From positions 124,001 through 188,000 of the forward strand of contig NZ_SSSQ01000004.1 in assembly GCF_009469765.1 (NCBI RefSeq): 64,000 nt of DNA, given 5' to 3'. Source of the DNA: Dechloromonas hortensis (GTDB lineage: Bacteria > Pseudomonadota > Gammaproteobacteria > Burkholderiales > Rhodocyclaceae). The notes below the pieces were generated by a model. It did not search any database. It saw only the letters and a list, made by a program, of their open reading frames with translations, and was not told the origin of the DNA. The translations under genes were made by a program, and so were the position numbers. Shown here piece after piece: positions 24,518 to 32,764 of the stretch (position 1 is its first letter; each line of letters begins with the position of its first letter).

Positions 24518-24548
24518 AAAAACCGGGCAGGATTTCTGCCCGGTTTTT
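24518..24548. terminator. Bidirectional intrinsic terminator
   Basis: A stem of 8 G+C-rich pairs (24523-24530 with 24536-24543), extended by A5 and T5 flanks that work as U tracts on either strand. It lies between the convergent amidotransferase and yajQ genes. Confidence 0.9.
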
Positions 24549-24581
24549 GCCTGTTTTCAGGCGTCGACCGCAGCAATCGCC

Positions 24582-25076
24582 TTAGTCGCGGAAATTCCCG
24601 TACTTGACAGGAAAATCGGTAATCGACTTGGTAATCAAGGAGATACATGCCTGCAGATCGTCACGTTTGGCCCCCTGGACGCGTACGGTATCGCCCTGGA
24701 TCGAAGCCTGCACCTTGAGCTTGCCATCCTTGACCAGCTTGACGATTTTCTTCGCCAGATCGCTGTCGATACCATCCTTGATCTTCATTTCCTGCTTGAC
24801 CTTGTTGCCGGAGACGCTGATCACCTTCTGGTGATCGAGGCGCTTAACGCTCTCCTTCTCCTTCTTCTCCATTGCAGGAAAAAGAAGATCCTTGATCTGG
24901 TCGAGCTGGAAGTCTGAATCGCCCCACAGGGTGATGACCTTGTCCTTCTCGTTCAATTCGACCTTGGCCGTCGTGCCTTTGAAGTCGTAACGGTTGTCGA
25001 TCTGGCGTGCGGTGACGTCGATGGCGTTCTTCAACGCCACCATGTCCGCTTCGGAGGTGAAGTCAAAGCTCGGCAT
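24582..25076 (-). CDS. yajQ: YajQ family nucleotide-binding protein
   Basis: A 164-residue protein of the YajQ (UPF0234) family, with the expected N terminus MPSFDFTSEADMVALKNAID and the double ferredoxin-like segments ending DFPVKYGNFRD. Homologues bind cyclic di-GMP or other nucleotides and affect virulence gene expression in Xanthomonas; the role here is unknown. AAGGAG lies before the chosen ATG, and an upstream Met is not used. A large nested hairpin precedes it. Confidence 0.92.
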   Translation of the reverse strand: MPSFDFTSEADMVALKNAIDVTARQIDNRYDFKGTTAKVELNEKDKVITLWGDSDFQLDQIKDLLFPAMEKKEKESVKRLDHQKVISVSGNKVKQEMKIKDGIDSDLAKKIVKLVKDGKLKVQASIQGDTVRVQGAKRDDLQACISLITKSITDFPVKYGNFRD

Positions 25077-25092
25077 AGAAAACTCCTTGATT

Positions 25093-25192
25093 AAAAGCCC
25101 GACGCGCAGACCGGGCAAGGCGCTGGCGCGAAGGCAGTACGAAAAAGTACGGCGAGCGCCAGCAACGCAGCCCGGCCAAGCGCCGGGCTTTT
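25093..25192 (-). terminator. Nested triple-stem palindrome acting as ppnP terminator
   Basis: Four paired segments nest within 100 bases: AAAAGCCCGACG/CGCCGGGCTTTT outside (one mismatch), CCGGGC/GCCCGG (25111-25116 with 25170-25175), GCTGGCGC/GCGCCAGC (25122-25129 with 25156-25163), and GTAC/GTAC around GAAAAA. The minus-strand RNA ends in UUUU right after the outer stem, 5 bases downstream of the ppnP stop on its left side. It is much longer than an ordinary terminator and looks like a repetitive extragenic palindrome co-opted as one. Confidence 0.65.
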
Positions 25193-25197
25193 ACTGG

Positions 25198-25515
25198 TCA
25201 GCCGAAGTGGCAGACGTAGTGATAGGCCTCGCCTTCAGCGACCGAAATCTCGAAGGAGGAATTGCCCGGCACGTTGAAGGACTGGCCTTCGCCCCAGGTC
25301 GTCCATTCGGACTCGCCCTTCAGCTTGACGCGGCAGGAACCGCCGACGCCTTCCATGATTTCCGGCGCACCGGTATTGAAGGTCAGGCTGGACGGCAGGA
25401 TCACGCCGACCGTCTTCTTGGTGCCGTCAGCCAGGACCACGGTGTGGCTGACGCACTTGCCATCGAAGTAAACATTGGCCTTCTTGACCACGGAAACGTT
25501 GTCGTATTGCGACAT
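25198..25515 (-). CDS. ppnP: Pyrimidine/purine nucleoside phosphorylase (PpnP, DUF1255)
   Basis: A 105-residue cupin-fold protein with the family core [35 protein letters not shown], and [11 protein letters not shown]. PpnP phosphorolyses a range of nucleosides to base and ribose-1-phosphate. It directly follows the DUF2788 gene with no gap between that stop and its start. The length and C terminus ([10 protein letters not shown]) fit the family. Confidence 0.9.
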   Translation of the reverse strand: MSQYDNVSVVKKANVYFDGKCVSHTVVLADGTKKTVGVILPSSLTFNTGAPEIMEGVGGSCRVKLKGESEWTTWGEGQSFNVPGNSSFEISVAEGEAYHYVCHFG

Positions 25516-25740
25516 TTAAATACCCCAGATTTTCTGAATGACTGATTTGGCGATGAAGCCGACCATGCCGAAGGCCAGTACGAAGAAGAGCACGAAGGTG
25601 CCCGTCTTGCCGGCTTTCGACTTCCAGGCGATCTCGCCAATGATGAAAAGCATGAAGATGATGAAAGCCGCGACACCCCAGGTCGAGAAAAAGTCCGCGA
25701 TCTGTTCTTCGTTGAAACCGAAAATGGTGCCGCCATCCAT
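25516..25740 (-). CDS. DUF2788-like small membrane protein
   Basis: A 74-residue protein with two hydrophobic helices (about 22-37 and 47-66) and charged ends, beginning MDGGTIFGFNEEQIADFF. It resembles DUF2788 proteins of Beta- and Gammaproteobacteria, which have no known function. It lies between argG and ppnP; three bases separate the argG stop from its own start on the other side. Confidence 0.7.
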   Translation of the reverse strand: MDGGTIFGFNEEQIADFFSTWGVAAFIIFMLFIIGEIAWKSKAGKTGTFVLFFVLAFGMVGFIAKSVIQKIWGI

Positions 25741-25743
25741 CGC

Positions 25744-26979
25744 TTAAGCCTGCCCCTTCTTGGCGCGCAGATTGGCCGCGATGCGCATGCGCAATGCGTT
25801 GAGCTTGATAAAGCCAGCCGCATCCTTCTGGTCGTAAGCACCGGCATCGTCCTCGAAGGTGGCGATGGTCGAATCGAACAGCGAATCGGTCTTCGAGTCG
25901 CGGCCGACGACAATCACGTTGCCCTTGTACAGCTTGAGGCGCACCGAACCGTTCACACAGCCCTGGGTGTGGTCGATCAGGGTCTGCAGCGCGATGCGCT
26001 CCGGGCTCCACCAGTAACCGTTGTACACCAGGCTGGCGTAGCGCGGCATCAGGTCATCCTTGAGATGCGCGACCTCACGGTCGAGACAGATCGATTCGAT
26101 GGCCCGGTGGGCGCGCAGCATGATGGTGCCGCCCGGGGTTTCGTAGCAACCGCGCGACTTCATGCCGACGTAACGGTTTTCAACCAGATCCAGACGGCCG
26201 ATGCCGTGCTTGCCACCCAGTTGGTTCAGCGTGGACAGGACCGTGGCCGGCGACAGGCGCTGGCCGTTGAGGGCAACAATGTCACCCTTCTCGTATTCGA
26301 TATCCAGATACTCGGCCTGGTCCGGCGCGGCTTCCGGGGAAACCGTCCAGCGCCACATCGACTCTTCGGCCTCGGCGGCCGGGTTTTCGAGATGGCGACC
26401 TTCGTAGGAGATGTGCAGAAGATTGGCGTCCATCGAGTACGGCGAACCGCCCTGCTTGTGCTTCATCTCGACCGGGATGCCGTGCTTTTCGGCATAAGCC
26501 AGCAGCTTTTCGCGGGACAGCAGGTCCCATTCGCGCCATGGCGCAATGACCTTGACGCCCGGCTTCAGCGCGTAGGCACCGAGTTCGAAGCGAACCTGAT
26601 CGTTGCCCTTGCCGGTCGCACCGTGCGAGATGGCATCGGCGCCGGTCTGATTGGTGATATCGATCAAGCGCTTGGCGATCAACGGACGGGCAATCGAGGT
26701 GCCGAGCAGATATTCGCCTTCATAGACGGTGTTGCAGCGGAACATCGGGAAGACGAAGTCACGGACGAACTCTTCGCGCAGGTCGTCGATGAAGATATTT
26801 TCCGGCTTGATGCCGAACTGCAGCGCCTTGGCGCGCGCCGGCTCAAGCTCTTCGCCTTGGCCGAGGTCGGCGGTGAAGGTCACCACTTCGCACTGATAGG
26901 TGTCCTGCAGCCACTTGAGGATCACGGAGGTATCGAGACCGCCGGAATAAGCCAGCACTACTTTTTTAACGTCGCTCAT
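25744..26979 (-). CDS. argG: Argininosuccinate synthase
   Basis: Joins citrulline and aspartate with ATP, the penultimate step of arginine synthesis. The 411-residue protein has the PP-loop motif [17 protein letters not shown] at the N terminus and family segments such as [18 protein letters not shown] and YEGRYLE-like [16 protein letters not shown] precedes the ATG; the frame is open for a further 77 codons upstream without support. It follows argF by 32 bases, giving an argD-argF-argG order on this strand. Confidence 0.96.
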   Translation of the reverse strand: MSDVKKVVLAYSGGLDTSVILKWLQDTYQCEVVTFTADLGQGEELEPARAKALQFGIKPENIFIDDLREEFVRDFVFPMFRCNTVYEGEYLLGTSIARPLIAKRLIDITNQTGADAISHGATGKGNDQVRFELGAYALKPGVKVIAPWREWDLLSREKLLAYAEKHGIPVEMKHKQGGSPYSMDANLLHISYEGRHLENPAAEAEESMWRWTVSPEAAPDQAEYLDIEYEKGDIVALNGQRLSPATVLSTLNQLGGKHGIGRLDLVENRYVGMKSRGCYETPGGTIMLRAHRAIESICLDREVAHLKDDLMPRYASLVYNGYWWSPERIALQTLIDHTQGCVNGSVRLKLYKGNVIVVGRDSKTDSLFDSTIATFEDDAGAYDQKDAAGFIKLNALRMRIAANLRAKKGQA

Positions 26980-27011
26980 TTCTGTTCCCTTGTTTCGTTT
27001 AATCCTGCCGT

Positions 27012-27932
27012 TCAACCCTGAATGCGGCCCAACAGCAAATATTCCATCAACGCCTTCTGCACATGCAGGCGATTCTCGGCCTCGTCCCAAACCACCGACT
27101 GCGGCCCGTCGATCACCTCGGCAGTCACTTCCTCGCCGCGGTGAGCCGGCAGGCAATGCATGAACAGCGCGCCAGCATTGGCGGCCAGCATCATCTCGCC
27201 ATCGACGCACCAGTCGGCAAAAGCCTTGATGCGCGCTTCGTTCTCGGCCTCGAAGCCCATCGACGTCCAGACGTCGGTGGTCACCAGGTCGGCGCCGCGA
27301 CAGGCCTCCATCGGGTCGGCAAAGACCTGGAAATGCCCGGCATCGACCCCGGCGATCAGTTCCGGCTGCAATTCATAGCCCGGCGGCGTCGATACATGCA
27401 CCTTGAAGTCAAGGACTTGGGCAGCCTGCAGCCAGGTATTGCACATATTGTTGGCATCGCCCACCCAGGCCACCGTCTCGCCCTGAATGCTGCCGCGATG
27501 CTCGATATAGGTGTAGATATCGGCCAGGATCTGGCACGGGTGGTATTCGTTGGTCAGGCCATTGATCACCGGGACGCGGGAATTGGCGGCAAAGCGCTCG
27601 ATGATTTCCTGCTCGAAAGTGCGGATCATCACGATATCGCTCATCCGGGAAATGACCTGCGCCGCGTCCTCGACCGGCTCGCCGCGCCCCAACTGGGAGT
27701 CGCGGGTATTCAGGTAAATTGCCGAGCCGCCCAGTTGCTGCATGCCAGCTTCGAAGGACAGCCGCGTACGCGTGCTGGCCTTCTCGAAAATCATCACCAG
27801 CGTCCGGTCGGAAAGCGGCCAATACTTCTGGTAGGACTTGAACTGGTTCTTGATCCACTGCGTCCGTTCGAAAACATATTCGAGCTCGGCACGTGTGAAA
27901 TCCTTGAATTGGAGAAAGTGTTTGATCGCCAT
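27012..27932 (-). CDS. argF: Ornithine carbamoyltransferase
   Basis: Makes citrulline from ornithine and carbamoyl phosphate. The 306-residue protein shows the carbamoyl-phosphate loop [12 protein letters not shown], the HPCQILAD segment and the ornithine-binding [12 protein letters not shown]. Three bases separate it from argD upstream, so translation is probably coupled. Confidence 0.96.
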   Translation of the reverse strand: MAIKHFLQFKDFTRAELEYVFERTQWIKNQFKSYQKYWPLSDRTLVMIFEKASTRTRLSFEAGMQQLGGSAIYLNTRDSQLGRGEPVEDAAQVISRMSDIVMIRTFEQEIIERFAANSRVPVINGLTNEYHPCQILADIYTYIEHRGSIQGETVAWVGDANNMCNTWLQAAQVLDFKVHVSTPPGYELQPELIAGVDAGHFQVFADPMEACRGADLVTTDVWTSMGFEAENEARIKAFADWCVDGEMMLAANAGALFMHCLPAHRGEEVTAEVIDGPQSVVWDEAENRLHVQKALMEYLLLGRIQG

Positions 27933-27935
27933 GAT

Positions 27936-29108
27936 TTAGGCCGCCAAAAAGTCCTTGATAAGGGGAGTGACGCGGTCGACCAGTTCCTTGGCCTCATTTT
28001 CAGTGAAAATCAGCGGCGGCAGGAAACGAACTACCTTGTCAGCCGTCACGTTGATCAACAGGCCAGCCGCCAAAGCCTGACCAACCAGATCGCCACAGGG
28101 ACGATCCAGTTCCAGACCGATCATCAGGCCATGACCACGAATGTCGAGCACCCCGCGCACACCAGCCAACGACTCCGCAAATAGCTGGCGAATCAGGGCA
28201 CCGATACGTTCCGCATTGGCCATCAGGCCATCTTGTTCGATCGTTTCAATAGTAGTCAAAGCAGCCGTGGCAACCAGCGGATTACCGCCGAAGGTCGAGC
28301 CGTGGTTGCCCGGGCCGAACAGCCCAGCAGCCGGGCCGCGCGCCAGGCAGGCGCCAATCGGCACACCGGAACCCAGCCCCTTGGCCAGAGTGACGATATC
28401 TGGCTGAACGCCGGCATGTTCGAAGCCGAACCATTTGCCGGTCCGCCCCATGCCGCATTGAACTTCGTCACAGATCAGCAACCAGCCCTGCTCATCACAG
28501 AATTGACGCAGGCCCTTCTGATACTCGATCGACGCCAGATGGATGCCGCCCTCGCCCTGAATCATCTCCAGCATGACGGCAACGATGTTCTTGTTGTGCT
28601 CGGCGACCGACTTGATCGCCGCCAGGTCGTCATAGGGAACGCGGACAAAACCAGAGACCAGCGGCTCGAAGCCAGCCTGTGCCTTGCGATTGCCGGTGGC
28701 CGAGAGGGTCGCCATGGTCCGACCGTGAAAAGCCTTTTCCATGACAATGATGGTCGGCGTTTCAATGCCTTTCTTGTGACCGTAAAAACGGGCCAGCTTG
28801 ATCGCTGCTTCGTTGGCCTCGGCCCCGCTATTGGAGAAGAAAATCTCCTGCATGCCCGAAATTTCGGCCAGCTTGTCGGCCAGCAATTCCTGCTCGCCAA
28901 TGCGGTATAGATTGGAGGTGTGCAACATGCGCCCGGCTTGGGCAGCAATCGCCGCCACCAGCTTGGGATGGGCATGGCCGAGCGTGGAAACGGCAATACC
29001 GGACAATGCATCCAGGTATTCCTTGCCCTCGGTATCGGTAATCCGGCTACCCTGACCGTGACTGAAAGTCACCGGCAACCGGGCATAGGTATTCATGACA
29101 TGCGACAT
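27936..29108 (-). CDS. argD: Acetylornithine aminotransferase
   Basis: A PLP-dependent class III aminotransferase of 390 residues, converting N-acetylglutamate semialdehyde to N-acetylornithine and possibly acting in lysine synthesis too. Seen are NSGAEANEAAIKLAR, the Asp in ICDEVQCGMGRTG that binds the PLP pyridine, and the PLP Lys in TLAKGLGSGVPIGA. The start MSHVMNTYARLP at 29108 is chosen for family length. An intrinsic-terminator-like hairpin ends 11 bases before it, and its ribosome-binding site is poor. Confidence 0.94.
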   Translation of the reverse strand: MSHVMNTYARLPVTFSHGQGSRITDTEGKEYLDALSGIAVSTLGHAHPKLVAAIAAQAGRMLHTSNLYRIGEQELLADKLAEISGMQEIFFSNSGAEANEAAIKLARFYGHKKGIETPTIIVMEKAFHGRTMATLSATGNRKAQAGFEPLVSGFVRVPYDDLAAIKSVAEHNKNIVAVMLEMIQGEGGIHLASIEYQKGLRQFCDEQGWLLICDEVQCGMGRTGKWFGFEHAGVQPDIVTLAKGLGSGVPIGACLARGPAAGLFGPGNHGSTFGGNPLVATAALTTIETIEQDGLMANAERIGALIRQLFAESLAGVRGVLDIRGHGLMIGLELDRPCGDLVGQALAAGLLINVTADKVVRFLPPLIFTENEAKELVDRVTPLIKDFLAA

Positions 29109-29119
29109 GAGACAACCCC

Positions 29120-29149
29120 AAAAAACGAAAACGGCGGCTATTGCCGCCG
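29120..29149 (-). promoter_or_regulatory. Terminator-like hairpin in the argD leader (candidate attenuator)
   Basis: The minus strand reads CGGCGGC-AATA-GCCGCCG followed by TTTTCGTTTTTT, the form of an intrinsic terminator. It lies just before the argD start at 29108 and downstream of any promoter that could serve argD, because the divergent parA-like gene begins at 29247. That position fits a conditional attenuator of arg expression. Confidence 0.55.
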
Positions 29150-29246
29150 GAACGACCGCCACTCCAGAAGGCCGCAAAAACCCGAAAGAGTTGCAGAAAA
29201 TAGAATGTTAAGTGAAAAATAGAGCCTTGTATAGAACGCGAAAACC

Positions 29247-30008
29247 ATGCGCATTGCCATTTTCAACCAGAAAGGCGGTGTCGGAAAAACGACAACCGCT
29301 CTCAACCTTGGCGCCGCCCTCAAGCGCGCCGGAAGGCCGCCCTTACTCCTGGATCTCGACCCACAGGGGCATCTTTCAAGCATTCATGGCAACGCACCTT
29401 CCGAAGCCAACAAAAGTCTCTTCGCCTTTTACCAGGACCTCAGTCCACTAAGCGCCCTTGAAGTCGCCTGGGATGATATCGGCCATCTTCTACCCGCCCA
29501 TCAGCAACTGATCAAGGTCGACTCCATCTTCGGCAAAGGCCCGGCCATCCTTAACAAACTGCGCCTTGGCCTGGAAGCGCAACAAGCTGAGCAAGCCAGC
29601 CGACCGGTCCTGATCGACTGCTGCCCCTACATCGGCGTCCTCGCCCTCAACGCAATCTTTGCCTGCGACAGAATAATCATTCCCGTCTCAACAGACTACC
29701 TGTCGCTACAAGCCGCCGACCACATTACGCGCACCCTGCAAGTCCTCGAACCGGTACTCAAACGCAAGATAGAACGCCGCTACCTGCTGACGCGTTTTGA
29801 TCGCCGCCGCCGCATGAGCGACGATGTCCGCAACAAGCTACGCGAGCGCTACGGCAACGACGTTCTGGACACAGTCATCTCCGAAAACGTCGCCGTTGCG
29901 GAAAGCCCGTCACTGAACCGGGATGTTTTCCAGCATAACCCAGGCAGCCCAGGCGCCCACGACCACAAGAACCTGCTTAACGAACTCAGCGAACGCGGCG
30001 ACCTGTGA
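29247..30008 (+). CDS. ParA family ATPase (orphan)
   Basis: A 253-residue deviant Walker-A ATPase with FNQKGGVGKTTTALNLG at residues 6-22, DLDPQGHLS, and a Walker-B-like VLIDCCPYIG. ParA/Soj-type proteins position plasmids, chromosomes, chemoreceptors or other cargo by ATP-dependent DNA or membrane binding. No parB or centromere-like repeat is adjacent, so the cargo is unknown. The gene is divergent from argD and precedes the DUF3579 gene by 144 bases, in which I see nothing else. Confidence 0.88.
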   Translation: MRIAIFNQKGGVGKTTTALNLGAALKRAGRPPLLLDLDPQGHLSSIHGNAPSEANKSLFAFYQDLSPLSALEVAWDDIGHLLPAHQQLIKVDSIFGKGPAILNKLRLGLEAQQAEQASRPVLIDCCPYIGVLALNAIFACDRIIIPVSTDYLSLQAADHITRTLQVLEPVLKRKIERRYLLTRFDRRRRMSDDVRNKLRERYGNDVLDTVISENVAVAESPSLNRDVFQHNPGSPGAHDHKNLLNELSERGDL

Positions 30009-30152
30009 TTCTCTGCCTGCCGGGCCAGTCGACCGCAGCAATCAGCCGCCTGCCGCACTGGCCGCACACCCCATAATTATGGCAAGCCAAGGCGCTTCTG
30101 CTAGAATGCCCACCACCAAAGGTCGCAACGCCAGCTAACGCAGAGTAGAACA

Positions 30153-30452
30153 ATGACAACATCAGAATCGACCACCTTCATCATTGTTGGCCTCACCAAA
30201 CAAGGACGCAAATTTCGCCCCAGCGACTGGGCCGAACGCCTCTGCGGCGTCATGTCGGCATTTGGCGCCGAACGGAAAATGAAGTACTCCCCTTATGTTG
30301 GCCCCGGCGACTACAACGGCGAAAAAGCCGTGTTTGTAGATGGCCGCCTCGGCGAAATCGAGCCGATGGCCTACCGCTTCATGCTTAACTTCGCCCAAGA
30401 CAACGACCTGCAGATCATTGATGGCGTCTGCTCCCTGGAAGAAAAGAAATAA
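30153..30452 (+). CDS. DUF3579 domain-containing protein
   Basis: A 99-residue protein resembling DUF3579 (segments FRPSDWAERLCGVMSAFG and EPMAYRFMLNFAQDNDLQI), common in Betaproteobacteria, often beside arginine genes and rpsT as here. The function is not known. It is small, soluble and without a signal peptide. It is followed by a bidirectional terminator. Confidence 0.8.
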   Translation: MTTSESTTFIIVGLTKQGRKFRPSDWAERLCGVMSAFGAERKMKYSPYVGPGDYNGEKAVFVDGRLGEIEPMAYRFMLNFAQDNDLQIIDGVCSLEEKK

Positions 30453-30473
30453 GCAACAGCAAACACCAGAAAT

Positions 30474-30503
30474 AAAAAAAGGCGCCTAAAGGCGCCATTT
30501 TTA
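30474..30503. terminator. Bidirectional intrinsic terminator
   Basis: The GGCGCC-TAAA-GGCGCC hairpin at 30481-30496 has seven A before and five T after it, and so serves both the DUF3579 gene and the converging rpsT gene. Confidence 0.88.
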
Positions 30504-30521
30504 TTGGAGCATCGGTCCAGC

Positions 30522-30791
30522 TCAGGCAGCAGCAAGCGCCTTGATCTGAGCAGACAGACGGCTCTTGGTGCGGGAAGCCTTGTTCTTGTGAACAATCTTC
30601 TTGTCAGCAATACGGTCAAGAACAGCAACGGATTGCTGGAAAACACCTTGAGCGGCTGCCTTGTCGCCGGCATCGATTGCCTGGCGCACACGCTTGATCG
30701 CGGTACGCAGGGTCGAACGCAGGCTGGCGTTGTGGGAGCGTTGCTTGTCAGCTTGACGAGCGCGCTTGCGGGCTTGTGCGCTATTGGCCAT
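30522..30791 (-). CDS. rpsT: 30S ribosomal protein S20
   Basis: An 89-residue basic helical protein that binds 16S rRNA early in 30S assembly. It has the typical start [23 protein letters not shown] and repeated Lys/Arg/Ala helices. It is monocistronic, with a recognisable promoter upstream and a shared terminator downstream. Confidence 0.97.
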   Translation of the reverse strand: MANSAQARKRARQADKQRSHNASLRSTLRTAIKRVRQAIDAGDKAAAQGVFQQSVAVLDRIADKKIVHKNKASRTKSRLSAQIKALAAA

Positions 30792-30825
30792 AAATTAATC
30801 TCAGATCAAATGCTATAAACCGAAG

Positions 30826-30854
30826 ATTCTAGCAAGACACCGACTCAAACGCAA
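30826..30854 (-). promoter_or_regulatory. Candidate sigma-70 promoter of rpsT
   Basis: On the minus strand TTGCGT and TAGAAT are separated by 17 bases, giving a predicted leader of about 28 bases before rpsT. Confidence 0.5.
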
Positions 30855-30901
30855 GCATAGATGCCACAACACTCAACTTGCGCCAAGCATGGCGATAGGC
30901 A

Positions 30902-31552
30902 TCATTTCCAAGCTCGCTGCCTCGCTGAATATGGGTTTCGCATCAGCTCATCATTCTCCGGGGGCGTCAGACGAATACGTAAACGGCTCCTGACACTCCA
31001 GTTACCAACCTTCCCCGGCTCAAAAAGCACTTTCCTGAAGCGCATAACCACCTCATCAACAACAAATGCCGGCAAGGAAGACTCAAGCACCAATACATCA
31101 TCAACCCCCCCTGACGATGAAATCAACAAGATGATCTCAGCCTCGCCAACCACCCCAACAACCCCATCAAACCCGATACCGGTATCCACCTCCTGCAAGG
31201 GCCTGGGAAGACGATCCAAACGACTTGGGGGCAGATAATCATCAACGGACAATGCAAGCACCGGAACTTTTTCCACGTTCCCAATAACGCCCGGCCTCAC
31301 TGAGGAAGCCTTACTGCCCCCCACAAGTTCGGCAGACTCTAAATCTACTACCCCTGACAAAACATCGACCTTGCCGACAAAACCTGGCGGAGCATCTGCC
31401 TTTTGCACGAGATTGGCTTTCAAATACCCGGATGATTGGTTCGGCAACACGCTCACATCCCTGGCAATATGAAATCCGAGCAATAAAAACATGACAGAGT
31501 GCGCAACCACGGAGAGCGCAAAACATATAACCAGCAGAAGTCTATTGAACAT
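30902..31552 (-). CDS. TonB-like protein with N-terminal membrane anchor
   Basis: A 216-residue protein with an N-terminal transmembrane helix (LLLVICFALSVVAHSVMFLLLG) and a C-terminal segment (VLVLESSLPAFVVDEVVMRF followed by a Phe-x-Pro-Gly and an RLRIRL strand) that looks like a short TonB C-terminal domain. It lacks the Pro-Lys-rich linker of true TonB, and no exbB/exbD are near. The role may be energy transduction or cell-envelope anchoring; this is inference. It is divergent from the type IV pilus operon. Base composition is lower in G+C than that of the genes further left. Confidence 0.55.
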   Translation of the reverse strand: MFNRLLLVICFALSVVAHSVMFLLLGFHIARDVSVLPNQSSGYLKANLVQKADAPPGFVGKVDVLSGVVDLESAELVGGSKASSVRPGVIGNVEKVPVLALSVDDYLPPSRLDRLPRPLQEVDTGIGFDGVVGVVGEAEIILLISSSGGVDDVLVLESSLPAFVVDEVVMRFRKVLFEPGKVGNWSVRSRLRIRLTPPENDELMRNPYSARQRAWK

Positions 31553-31638
31553 GTGATCATTCTAAGTGATCGACTGGGAAGCAATACTTAGCGCAACCAC
31601 CGTTCATCGGCCTACCAAGCCCTTTAATCAAAACAAAC

Positions 31639-31667
31639 TTGGGAAGCCCATCTGGCATTATTAATAT
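31639..31667 (+). promoter_or_regulatory. Candidate sigma-70 promoter of the minor-pilin operon
   Basis: TTGGGA and TAATAT, each four of six matches to consensus, are separated by exactly 17 bases. The predicted start site is about 15 bases before the fimT ATG, leaving room for the GAGGAAG ribosome-binding site. Confidence 0.4.
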
Positions 31668-31688
31668 AGAGAGAACAGAGGAAGAACC

Positions 31689-32252
31689 ATGAGCGATCGA
31701 CAGCAATCGGGATTTACCTTAATCGAGTTACTGATTGTCGTTGCGATTGTTGGGATACTTGCAGCGCTTGCCGGCCCCAGCTTCAGAACCATGATGCAGA
31801 ACAATCGCCTAGCAACTGCGACAAACGACCTGCTCACAGATCTAGCACTAGTACGCTCAGAATCAGCACGGCAAGGGAAGCGCGTAACACTTTGCATAAG
31901 CTCCAGCGGAACCTCATGCACCACCGGATCAGCTTGGCAAGGTGGCAGAATCGTCTTTGTCGACGAAAGCACCTCCGGCACCACCGGTACCGTCGACTCC
32001 GGCGAAACAATTCTGCGCGTAACAGCCAGCGATGCAAACAGCAGTGTAACGATCAATGCATCAGGATTCACAAACTCAGCGGGCGCAGCCACAAATAATT
32101 ACATCCAGTATCGCCCTTCCGGCGCGCTCAATTCCAGCACAACGGGAACATTCACGATCTGTGATGACAGAAGCGGCAATTTTGGCCGAACCGTTGTCAT
32201 TACCGCAACTGGTAGAGCAGCCCTAACCAACTCAAGCGCAAGTTGCCCATGA
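31689..32252 (+). CDS. fimT: Minor type IV pilin, FimT/FimU-GspH family
   Basis: A 187-residue prepilin. The class III signal GFTLIELLIVVAIVGILAAL has the Gly-Phe cleavage point and the Glu at +5, so PilD should process it. The C-terminal GspH-like head contains two Cys pairs. Minor pilins of this type form part of the priming complex that starts pilus assembly and present PilY1 at the tip. First gene of a six-gene operon; its stop overlaps the pilV start. Confidence 0.85.
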   Translation: MSDRQQSGFTLIELLIVVAIVGILAALAGPSFRTMMQNNRLATATNDLLTDLALVRSESARQGKRVTLCISSSGTSCTTGSAWQGGRIVFVDESTSGTTGTVDSGETILRVTASDANSSVTINASGFTNSAGAATNNYIQYRPSGALNSSTTGTFTICDDRSGNFGRTVVITATGRAALTNSSASCP

Positions 32253-32764
32253 GCACTCAAATTCAATCCTCTCGCGGGTTCTCCATGATCGAGGTCATGG
32301 TAACCATTGTCGTTATCGCGTTCGGCCTCCTAGGCTTGGCCAGCTTGGTATTAAGAGGTTTACAAGCAGGCTCCGATTCACAAAATCGGACAATGGCCGT
32401 TAAGCAGACTTATGACATGGCAGATCGAATGCGTGCCAATTTAACGAACGTCAAGGCAGGTAACTACGACAACCTACTCCCCAGCGGCTCATCATCTTCA
32501 TGCGCCACACTATTAAGTGCCATTCGGAATGGTGGCAGCGGAGCCCCCATAGTTAGCGCAGGATCCAGCACCCCAACCTGTTCAGGATCAGGCGCAACCT
32601 ACGACAACAATTGCTGGCAACTAGCCAACAAGCAACAACTGCCTAATGGCGCAGGGGCGGTGTGTAAGGAAGCAACTGAAAACTGGTATGCCATTTTCGT
32701 CTCTTGGGATGAAAGTCGTACAGGCGCCACCAATAAAACTTTCTGGATCACCTTTGAGCCATGA
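32249..32764 (+). CDS. pilV: Type IV pilus minor pilin PilV
   Basis: A 171-residue prepilin with cleavage motif RGFSMIEVMVTIVVIAFGLL (Gly-Phe then Glu at +5) and the PilV-like MADRMRANL and NCW...WYAIFVSW features. The ATG at 32249 overlaps the fimT TGA; a TTG two codons upstream is not needed. It is part of the minor-pilin priming complex with FimT, PilW and PilX. Confidence 0.87.
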   Translation: MSTQIQSSRGFSMIEVMVTIVVIAFGLLGLASLVLRGLQAGSDSQNRTMAVKQTYDMADRMRANLTNVKAGNYDNLLPSGSSSSCATLLSAIRNGGSGAPIVSAGSSTPTCSGSGATYDNNCWQLANKQQLPNGAGAVCKEATENWYAIFVSWDESRTGATNKTFWITFEP

